Source: Bacillota bacterium (GTDB taxonomy: Bacteria > Bacillota > Syntrophomonadia > Syntrophomonadales > Syntrophomonadaceae). Taken from it: 12,043 nt of DNA. Of this stretch, positions 6,955 through 12,043 are shown one piece after another. The translations under genes and the position numbers were made by a program. The stretch lies in contig JAGFXV010000180.1 in NCBI GenBank assembly GCA_017861475.1, positions 1 to 12,043 of the forward strand, read 5' to 3'. The notes beneath the pieces are model-generated. The model saw only the letters and a program-made list of their open reading frames with translations, did no database searches and was not told the origin of the DNA. How positions within the stretch are numbered: the stretch's first letter is position 1; every line of letters starts with the position of its first letter.

Positions 6955-7047
6955 GCGACTAGCGAGGTTAATAAATGCATAAACCTCAGACTAAACTTAC
7001 AGTTATAAATATAAATAAGTTACATCCTCCAGGAAGGAAGAATACTG

Positions 7048-8343
7048 ATGGAATTTAAAGAATTACCTCCCGTAAAAGAACAAATCATGAAATGTGTCCG
7101 CTGTGGAAAATGCCGCAGTGTTTGCCCTACATTTGCTGTAATCGGCAATGAAACCGCCGCCCCGCGCGGTCATGTCTTCATGGTTGGCATGCTGCGCAAC
7201 GGCGTGGTACAACCTACCCCGGAAGTGTATGACCGGCTCAGTAATTGCTTGATGTGTGAATCATGCTCGGTGGCATGCCCATCCGGCATAGATATCCATG
7301 AACTTAACGCCGCTGCGCGTTCCTATATTTATGAGAAAAATCCTTCATTGAGCAAAGAGCTTATTTTTGATACCATGTGGACCCATCCCGGCATGCTGAA
7401 AACATCGGTACGTTTTATGTGGCTGGCACAGAAGACCGGTTTACAGAAGCTCGGCCGCAGCCTCGGTATCACCAAATTGCTGCCCGGCGATCTGCCCAAG
7501 GCAGAGAAGATATTAAGCTCAGTGCCTTATTTCCCCGCCCGCAGTGAATTGTCTGAGGTCAATCCCGCTCGCGGTGAAAAACGTTATACCGTTGGATATT
7601 TTCTGGGCTGCGCCACCAATTTGTTCAATCCTGAGGTAGCTAAAGCAACCGTTGATGTATTGACCCGCAACGGCTGCGAAGTCATTATTCCGGCTGACAC
7701 CAAATGCTGCGGACTGCCCCAGATTGCCAACGGCAAAATGGAAACCGCCCGGGAACTGGCTGCGCATAACGTCAAAATATTCAATTCCTATGATTTTGAC
7801 TATATCGTTACCGATTGCGCCTCCTGTTCATCAGCCCTGTCCCACAAAAACATGGAATTTTTGCTGGGCGGTTTAAAAATAGAAGACCAGGCTTTTTCCT
7901 TTGCTGAAAAAGTAATGGATCTGACCAAATTCCTGATCGATGTGCTGGACGTTCAACCGCCGGTCAACGAGAACGCTAAAAAAGTGAAAGTAACCTATCA
8001 TGATCCCTGTCATCTGGCCAATGCCCAGGGCATCAAAGAGCAGCCGCGGGAATTGCTGCGTCGCATTCCCGGGGTGGAACTGGTGGAAATGAAAGAAGCC
8101 AATCGCTGCTGCGGAGGTTCAGGGACTTACAGTCTGACCCATTATGATAATTCCATGAAGATCCTGGACCGGAAAATAGATAATGCCATGCTGACCGGAG
8201 CCGGCAAGATAGCCACCTGCTGCCCCAGTTGCACCATGCAACTGCGTTATGGTGTAAGCCGCAGCAAATGGCAGGCGGATATTGTTCATCCAGTGGTTTT
8301 GCTAAGCCAGAGTTACCGGCAAGCTAAAGCTTTGGGAAAATAG
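7048..8343 (+). CDS. glcF: GlcF-type iron-sulfur subunit of the 2-hydroxyacid dehydrogenase
   Basis: A 431-residue electron-transfer partner of the GlcD-type subunit. The N-terminus has two 4Fe-4S ferredoxin motifs: C16-C19-C22-C26-P and C67-C70-C73-C77-P. Two CCG (heterodisulfide-reductase-like) domains follow. The first has FLGC at C188, CCGLP at 220-224 and DCASC at 256-260. The second has DPCH at C321, CCGGSG at 354-359 and CCPSC at 391-395. The length fits GlcF. No membrane segment is evident, so electrons probably pass on through clusters to a quinone reductase or another carrier. A ribosome site AGGAAGG lies about 10 nt before the ATG. The TtcA-type gene starts 3 nt after the stop, indicating co-transcription downstream. 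The upstream side is separated from glcD by repeat element copy 2. Confidence 0.93.
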   Translation: MEFKELPPVKEQIMKCVRCGKCRSVCPTFAVIGNETAAPRGHVFMVGMLRNGVVQPTPEVYDRLSNCLMCESCSVACPSGIDIHELNAAARSYIYEKNPSLSKELIFDTMWTHPGMLKTSVRFMWLAQKTGLQKLGRSLGITKLLPGDLPKAEKILSSVPYFPARSELSEVNPARGEKRYTVGYFLGCATNLFNPEVAKATVDVLTRNGCEVIIPADTKCCGLPQIANGKMETARELAAHNVKIFNSYDFDYIVTDCASCSSALSHKNMEFLLGGLKIEDQAFSFAEKVMDLTKFLIDVLDVQPPVNENAKKVKVTYHDPCHLANAQGIKEQPRELLRRIPGVELVEMKEANRCCGGSGTYSLTHYDNSMKILDRKIDNAMLTGAGKIATCCPSCTMQLRYGVSRSKWQADIVHPVVLLSQSYRQAKALGK

Positions 8344-8346
8344 ATT

Positions 8347-9078
8347 ATGAACAAAACTCTGAACAAAAGAATATTCCGCGATGTGCGTATAGCCAACCTG
8401 AAATATAAAATGGTGGAAAACGGCGACCGAATTGCGGTGGGTTTATCGGGCGGTAAAGACAGTACCGCCCTGCTTTATTTTCTCTGTATGCTGCAGAAGT
8501 ATACTCCCCTGGATTTTACTATTTTGCCTGTTTATCTGGATCTGGGCTTCGGCAATGACGCAAGCGGGATGCAGAAATTATGTGATGATGTGAATCTTCC
8601 CCTGCTGATTGAAAAGACCAAGATCGGAACGGTTGTGTTCGATATCCGTCAGGAGAAGAATCCCTGCTCCCTCTGTTCCAACCTGCGCCGCGGAGCACTC
8701 AACCGGACAGCGAAAAACCAGCTATGTAACAAGGTAGCGCTGGGACACCATGCCGATGATGCCGTCGATACGCTGTTCATGTCCATGATATTTGAAGGCC
8801 GCTATCACCTGTTTAAACCCGTCACCTATCTTGACCGGATCGATATTACCGTCATAAGGCCAATGATTTTGGTATCCGAGCAGGACATCAAACGCTTTTG
8901 TACTTCCATTGATTTTATCGCCGCAAAAAACAGATGCCCGGCAGACGGCGTAACCAAGCGCGAAGAAGTAAAAACCATTATCGCAGACATAGAATCACGT
9001 TATCCAGGAGCCAGGCAGCGTATCCTCAGCAGTATCCAAAATGTTGATCCGAACAGTTTCTGGAACCCGGATCTGTAA
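8347..9078 (+). CDS. TtcA-family PP-loop ATPase (tRNA 2-thiolation-type)
   Basis: A 243-residue N-type PP-loop protein. It has the ATP-binding SGGKDS motif (34-39), the CSLC pair (C107, C110) followed by SNLRRGALN, then ALGHHADDAVDT (131-142) and a third cysteine in NRCPADG (C197). In TtcA three such cysteines hold a 4Fe-4S cluster used to make 2-thiocytidine in tRNA. The protein is shorter than Escherichia coli TtcA and could act on another tRNA position or another substrate, so I give no symbol. It starts 3 nt after glcF, with GGGAAAA in the glcF end as a weak ribosome site, so translation may be coupled. A functional link to hydroxyacid oxidation is not obvious; Fe-S dependence is the only common theme. 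A 7-bp dyad follows it at 9098-9115. Confidence 0.85.
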   Translation: MNKTLNKRIFRDVRIANLKYKMVENGDRIAVGLSGGKDSTALLYFLCMLQKYTPLDFTILPVYLDLGFGNDASGMQKLCDDVNLPLLIEKTKIGTVVFDIRQEKNPCSLCSNLRRGALNRTAKNQLCNKVALGHHADDAVDTLFMSMIFEGRYHLFKPVTYLDRIDITVIRPMILVSEQDIKRFCTSIDFIAAKNRCPADGVTKREEVKTIIADIESRYPGARQRILSSIQNVDPNSFWNPDL

Positions 9079-9097
9079 TTATTCAAATGATTTAAAG

Positions 9098-9115
9098 GTG
9101 ACATATAAATGTCAC
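9098..9115. other. Perfect dyad after the TtcA-type gene
   Basis: GTGACAT and ATGTCAC form a perfect 7-bp stem with an ATAA loop, 19 nt after the TtcA-type stop. The next T-run starts about 10 nt later, which is too far for a canonical intrinsic terminator. It may be a weak terminator or a binding site upstream of lexA. Confidence 0.4.
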
Positions 9116-9146
9116 GGTCAGATAAAATTTTTAAACTTTTTTGTCT

Positions 9147-9181
9147 AGAACAATTGTTTTTTTTAGAACATGTGTTATAAT
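9147..9181 (+). promoter_or_regulatory. lexA promoter with two LexA boxes
   Basis: Two dyads fit the Gram-positive LexA (SOS) box core GAAC-N4-GTT: AGAACAATTGTTTT at 9147-9160 and AGAACATGTGTTAT at 9165-9178, centred 18 bp apart. A promoter is superimposed, with TTGTTT (9154-9159), a 16-bp spacer and a perfect TATAAT (9176-9181). The boxes cover both hexamers, so LexA should repress its own gene, as is usual in this family. The outer C and G of the full CGAAC...GTTCG consensus are missing, suggesting moderate affinity. Confidence 0.8.
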
Positions 9182-9205
9182 TTAACAAAAACCAGGAGGG
9201 ATTAT

Positions 9206-9826
9206 ATGGAAACGGTTGATAAATTAAAAAAGCGTCCGCGAATGGTGTTTGAATATATTCAAAGTTATTGCAAAGAACATGGTTATCCCCCATCAGTCAG
9301 GGACATCGGCAAGGCAGTCGGTTTAAAATCAAGTTCCACCGTGCATATGTATCTGGTTCAGCTTGAGGAACTGGGATTGATCCGCCGGGACCCGGCCCGC
9401 CCCCGGGCAATTGTCGTCAACGACACTGAAGAAACACCCAACCTGGAAATGAGCATCCGGCAAATTCCGGTAGTGGGCAAAGTCGCTGCCGGCATACCGA
9501 TACTAGCACAGGAAAATATCGAGAATTTCATGGCAGTGCCAGTCGACCTGCTTGGTCAGGGGAATTATTACATATTAAAGGTTCAGGGAGACAGCATGAT
9601 CGATGCCGGTATTTTTAACAATGATTACGTAATCGTTCATGAACAGCGGGATGCATCCAATGGTGAGATCGTGGTAGCAATGCTGGAAGATGAAGCAACT
9701 GTCAAACGTTATTACAAAATGCCTGATCACATCCGCCTGCAGCCGGAAAACAGTGCCATGGAACCGATCATTGCCAAGGAAGTCAGCATTTTAGGCAAAG
9801 TGGCCGGGTTGATGAGAAGAATGTAA
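9206..9826 (+). CDS. lexA: LexA repressor, SOS regulator
   Basis: A 206-residue LexA, close to the 205 of Bacillus subtilis. It represses DNA-damage genes and cleaves itself when RecA filaments form. The N-terminal winged helix (about 1-70) contains PPSVRDIGKAVGLKSSSTVH. The cleavage bond is Ala95-Gly96 in GKVAAGIP. The peptidase dyad is Ser130 in QGDSM and Lys167 in TVKRYY. The frame is open from an upstream ATG at 9170, but that one lies inside the promoter. The ATG at 9206 follows AGGAGGG by 5 nt and is clearly the start. It has its own SOS-type promoter and ends at a strong hairpin terminator, so it is probably monocistronic. Confidence 0.96.
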   Translation: METVDKLKKRPRMVFEYIQSYCKEHGYPPSVRDIGKAVGLKSSSTVHMYLVQLEELGLIRRDPARPRAIVVNDTEETPNLEMSIRQIPVVGKVAAGIPILAQENIENFMAVPVDLLGQGNYYILKVQGDSMIDAGIFNNDYVIVHEQRDASNGEIVVAMLEDEATVKRYYKMPDHIRLQPENSAMEPIIAKEVSILGKVAGLMRRM

Positions 9827-9841
9827 CTACTCACAAATATT

Positions 9842-9873
9842 AAAAGCGGGAACTGCCAGTTCCCGCTTTTTTT
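9842..9873 (+). terminator. Intrinsic terminator between convergent lexA and glnA
   Basis: AAAAGCGGGAACT (9842-9854), loop GCC, then AGTTCCCGCTTTT (9858-9870) gives a perfect 13-bp stem followed by a T-run to 9873. It ends lexA. The A-run on its left side gives a short U-run on the other strand, so it can also serve glnA, which stops at 9886. Confidence 0.92.
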
Positions 9874-9885
9874 ACGTTTATTAAA

Positions 9886-11214
9886 TTAGAATTTAGCCAG
9901 ATACTCGTCGATCTCCCAATCATAAACCCGGGAGCTGTAATTTTCCCATTCTTTCATTTTGGCAGATACAAAGCGTGAATACACGTGTTCTCCCAGCGCT
10001 TCCTTGATAATTTCATCCTTGCTCAGTTCGTCCAAAGCTTCGTAGAGATTTTCCGGCAGGGACAAGATTCCCTGTTGTTTGCGGGCAGCCAGATCCATTT
10101 CGAAAATGTTCTGTTCCACCGGTTCTGGCGGAGCGATCTGGTTTTTGATCCCATCCAAACCCGCTTTTAAAATAACCGCCAGGCCAAGATAGGGATTGCA
10201 GCTGGGGTCGGGATTGCGAACTTCAATGCGGGTACCGATGCCGCGGCGGGCTGGAATTCTGATGAGCGGACTGCGATTTTTGTATGACCAGGCAATATAG
10301 ACCGGTGCTTCGTATCCGGGTACCAGACGTTTATAGGAATTGACCGTGGGATTGGTGATGGCGCAGATCGCCCGGGCATGTTTTATAACGCCGCCGATAA
10401 AATAGCGACAGGTATCGCTGAGCCCATCTTCCCGGCTGGCATCGTAGAATATGTTCTGCCCGTCTTTAAACAAGGAACAATGCATATGCATTCCCGAACC
10501 GGCAATGCCAAAAACAGGCTTGGGCATAAATGTCGCATGTAATCCATTATTCTGGGCAACGATACGAACTGCTACCCGGAAAGTCATGATATTGTCGGCA
10601 GTTTTCAGTGCGTTGGTATACTTAAAATCAATTTCATGCTGACCGGGGGCAACTTCATGATGGGCAGCTTCGATTTCAAATCCCAGGGTCTGTAGCACTT
10701 CAACCATCTCCCGGCGGGCTTCTTCGCCCATATCCACCGGCGGCAGGTCAAAATAGCTGGCTTTGTCGTTGGTTTTCAGGGTGGGCTGACCGTTTTCATC
10801 CAGATTAAACAGGAAAAACTCCGGTTCCGGGCCCACCTGCATGGTATAGCCCATCTCTGCAGCTTCCTGCAAGGTTTTAGTCAAAATATAGCGCGGACTG
10901 CCCTTAAATGGAGTGCCGTCCGGATCATATATATCACAGATTATGCGGGCTGTTTTTCCGGTTGACTTGGGACTGCTCCAGGGTAAAATCGCAAATGTTT
11001 CCGGGTCCGGCCTCAGATACATATCCGACTCTTCTATACGAACAAATCCTTCTATAGAAGAACCATCAAACATAAGCTCCCCATCCAGCGCCTTTTCAAG
11101 TTGATCAACGGTAATGGAAATCGCTTTAAATACACCCAGGATGTCAGTGAACTGCAGTCTGATGAATTGAACATCTTCTTCCTTACATATTGCCAAAATA
11201 CTTGCCTTATCCAT
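9886..11214 (-). CDS. glnA: Glutamine synthetase, type I alpha
   Basis: A 442-residue enzyme that forms glutamine from glutamate, ammonia and ATP as a cytoplasmic dodecamer. Motifs include MFDGSSIEGFVRIEESDM (48-65), GPEPEFFLF (128-136, metal-binding Glu), HHEVAPGQHEIDF (185-197), GSGMHMHCSL (239-248), NPTVNSYKRLVPGYEAP (288-304, flap Glu) and NPDPSCNPYL (334-343). Length and the arginine in GFVRIEES (Arg59, equivalent to Arg62 of B. subtilis) mark the alpha type, which is feedback-inhibited and not adenylylated. The ATG at 11212-11214 follows a near-perfect AAAGGAGGT by 7 nt, so the longer frame to 11247 is rejected. A DUF456 gene lies 65 bp upstream on the same strand. No GlnR/TnrA-type site (TGTNA-N7-TNACA) was found in that gap. 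Confidence 0.97.
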   Translation of the reverse strand: MDKASILAICKEEDVQFIRLQFTDILGVFKAISITVDQLEKALDGELMFDGSSIEGFVRIEESDMYLRPDPETFAILPWSSPKSTGKTARIICDIYDPDGTPFKGSPRYILTKTLQEAAEMGYTMQVGPEPEFFLFNLDENGQPTLKTNDKASYFDLPPVDMGEEARREMVEVLQTLGFEIEAAHHEVAPGQHEIDFKYTNALKTADNIMTFRVAVRIVAQNNGLHATFMPKPVFGIAGSGMHMHCSLFKDGQNIFYDASREDGLSDTCRYFIGGVIKHARAICAITNPTVNSYKRLVPGYEAPVYIAWSYKNRSPLIRIPARRGIGTRIEVRNPDPSCNPYLGLAVILKAGLDGIKNQIAPPEPVEQNIFEMDLAARKQQGILSLPENLYEALDELSKDEIIKEALGEHVYSRFVSAKMKEWENYSSRVYDWEIDEYLAKF

Positions 11215-11250
11215 CAACAATACCTCCTTTGGTATGTTTCTAACCAAATT

Positions 11251-11279
11251 AGACTAGCACATTAATCCATCTCATGCAA
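11251..11279 (-). promoter_or_regulatory. Possible glnA promoter
   Basis: On the minus strand TTGCAT (11274-11279) and TAGTCT (11251-11256) are separated by 17 bp. The -35 lies directly beside the DUF456 stop codon. The -10 is poor. Read-through from DUF456 is the alternative. Confidence 0.3.
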
Positions 11280-11759
11280 TTAAAAGATAACAATTAAAAA
11301 AGAAATCAACATTACCAGACCCAGCACCAGATTAAAAGCGATCCCGGTAAACAAACCGGCAATCGTTCCCAGTGAGATTTTCATGGCTGAATTTGCATCC
11401 TTGCCAGCCAACATTTCTCCAATCATGGCCCCCAGGAAAGGTCCCACGAAAATTCCGATAGGAGCAAAAATGATAATTCCCAGCAGGGTACCCAGCAGCG
11501 CTCCGTAAATCCCGTATTTGCTGGAGCCGAAATGTTTGGCGCCCATCGTAGCGGAAAGATAATCAACCAACAGTGCCAAAACGGTCAATGCTGCCATGGC
11601 ACCTATATAATAGGCAGTGATTTGATGAAAGCCTTCATACCAACCATAAGCCAAAATAGCAATAAAAATCAGCGGTATACCTGGCACATACGGGATAAAT
11701 ATGCCCGCGATACCGATCAGGATAACGATTACGGCCAATATAACTGCTCCAGTGCTCAT
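11280..11759 (-). CDS. DUF456 family small membrane protein
   Basis: A 159-residue very hydrophobic protein with about four to five predicted membrane segments (roughly residues 5-25, 27-42, 50-68, 82-110 and 132-158). It has a glycine-rich central repeat of the kind seen in DUF456 proteins: a YGIYGALLGTLLG stretch, then IFAPIGIFVGPFLGAMIGE. The N-terminus has no typical cleavable signal. Function is unknown. The ATG at 11757-11759 has GGGAGG 8 nt upstream. It lies between the ynbB-type gene and glnA on the same strand, 62 bp after the former and 65 bp before the latter, so the three may share transcripts. Confidence 0.85.
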   Translation of the reverse strand: MSTGAVILAVIVILIGIAGIFIPYVPGIPLIFIAILAYGWYEGFHQITAYYIGAMAALTVLALLVDYLSATMGAKHFGSSKYGIYGALLGTLLGIIIFAPIGIFVGPFLGAMIGEMLAGKDANSAMKISLGTIAGLFTGIAFNLVLGLVMLISFLIVIF

Positions 11760-11821
11760 AAATAAAACCTCCCTCGTATATTATTGGCCGGGAATGATTC
11801 CCCAACCAACCTCAACTCTGA

Positions 11822-12043
11822 TTATTGTTCCCCCAACAGTTGCTCAATTATCTGCTGAACAACAAAACGACCGTGTTCATAACTCAAAGCTCCCTGGAAA
11901 TATGCCGTATAAGGTTCGCGCAACGGTGCGTCACAGGACAATTCTATAGATGAGCCTTGTACAAATGTTCCGGCTGCCATTACAACCCGGTCTGAATAAC
12001 CCGGCATATCTCCATATTCCAGTTTAACATCACTGTCAACCGG
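11822..12043 (-). CDS. ynbB: YnbB/methionine gamma-lyase-family (aluminium resistance) protein, 3' end only
   Basis: Only the last 73 codons and the stop are in the window; the gene continues past the right edge. The frame reads PVDSDVKLEYGDMPGY, then VVMAAGTFVQGSSIELSCD, then TAYFQGALSYEHGRF, a pattern I recognise as the C-terminus of the PLP-dependent family PF06838 (YnbB, annotated as aluminium resistance or methionine gamma-lyase-like). The real substrate of this family is poorly defined. An internal ATG at 12007 is not the start, because the frame stays open and family-like up to the edge. ynbB lies just upstream of glnR-glnA in B. subtilis, which fits this position. Confidence 0.85.
   Translation of the reverse strand, partial: PVDSDVKLEYGDMPGYSDRVVMAAGTFVQGSSIELSCDAPLREPYTAYFQGALSYEHGRFVVQQIIEQLLGEQ

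Larger units (their letters stand above)
6625..7007 (+). repeat. Repeat element, copy 2 (R1 > R2 > core < R3 < R4), glcD-glcF intergenic
   Basis: This is the second copy of the element before glcD, in the same orientation, filling most of the 448 bp between glcD and glcF. R1 is forward (6625-6659; the match to the inner motif stops after CTGAGGTTTATGCA). R2 is a partial forward unit (6691-6708). R3 (6892-6926) and R4 (6973-7007) are inverted. R3 and R4 have similar outer halves (TAAG-C/T-TTAGT), which differ from those of copy 1. Around R4 the sequence GAGGTT...AACCTC (6964-6987) is itself a short dyad. R3-R4 spacing is 81 bp here and 110 bp in copy 1. No ORF or transposase is seen. If glcD and glcF share a transcript, this element must lie within the mRNA. 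Confidence 0.8.

Noticed and set aside
4658..7007. Repeat units considered as a CRISPR array
   Set aside because: The units are in mixed orientation with irregular spacing (about 50 to 250 bp), there are only a few per cluster, and no cas gene is present.
4658..7007. The two elements plus glcD considered as a composite transposon
   Set aside because: There is no transposase in either copy, no recognisable target-site duplication, and glcD matches its partner glcF in style and function. Kept only as an origin hypothesis in the findings.
9170..9205. Upstream ATG giving a longer LexA
   Set aside because: It lies within the second LexA box and upstream of the expected transcription start. The ATG at 9206 has an AGGAGGG ribosome site.

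Overview
This is a chromosomal window from a low-to-mid GC Gram-positive bacterium, most likely an anaerobic member of the Clostridia. Evidence: purine-rich AGGAGG-type ribosome binding sites, a Firmicutes-type LexA with GAAC-N4-GTT operators, an alpha-type glutamine synthetase next to a ynbB-type gene, and a 2-hydroxyacid dehydrogenase pair next to a nickel-pincer racemase homologue. A Syntrophomonas-like relative is plausible, but no family can be fixed from the sequence alone.

Left part (1-4602, all minus strand): the 5' part of a phosphatidylserine decarboxylase gene runs off the left edge (1-509). Then come a radical SAM/DUF4080 gene (621-2348), murB (2374-3273) and a LarA-type racemase homologue (3367-4602). 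murB and the radical SAM gene are 25 bp apart and look co-transcribed. The LarA homologue keeps the cofactor-binding residues but appears to lack a substrate-side loop.

Centre (4603-9078, plus strand): glcD (5199-6599), glcF (7048-8343) and a TtcA-type PP-loop gene (8347-9078) read away from the larA-like gene. glcD and glcF encode the FAD subunit and the iron-sulfur subunit of a lactate/glycolate-type dehydrogenase. With the racemase homologue they suggest a 2-hydroxyacid utilisation locus. The most unusual content is a repeated non-coding element present twice in the same orientation: once between larA and glcD (about 4658-5086) and once between glcD and glcF (about 6625-7007). Each copy has the order R1 > R2 > core < R3 < R4, where R is a 35-bp repeat (R2 is partial) ending in CTGAGGTTTATGCATTA. 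The core is about 217 bp, well conserved at both ends and diverged in the middle. glcD is therefore bracketed by two element copies, and the two repeat units facing it are near-identical in inverted orientation.

Right part (9079-12043): lexA (9206-9826) has a promoter covered by two LexA-box-like dyads and ends at a strong hairpin terminator. That terminator is shared with the convergent glnA (9886-11214, minus). Upstream of glnA are a DUF456 membrane-protein gene (11280-11759, minus) and the 3' end of a YnbB/methionine gamma-lyase-family gene (11822-12043, minus). No glnR lies between ynbB and glnA in this window, unlike Bacillus subtilis.

No rRNA, tRNA, CRISPR array or transposase gene was seen.
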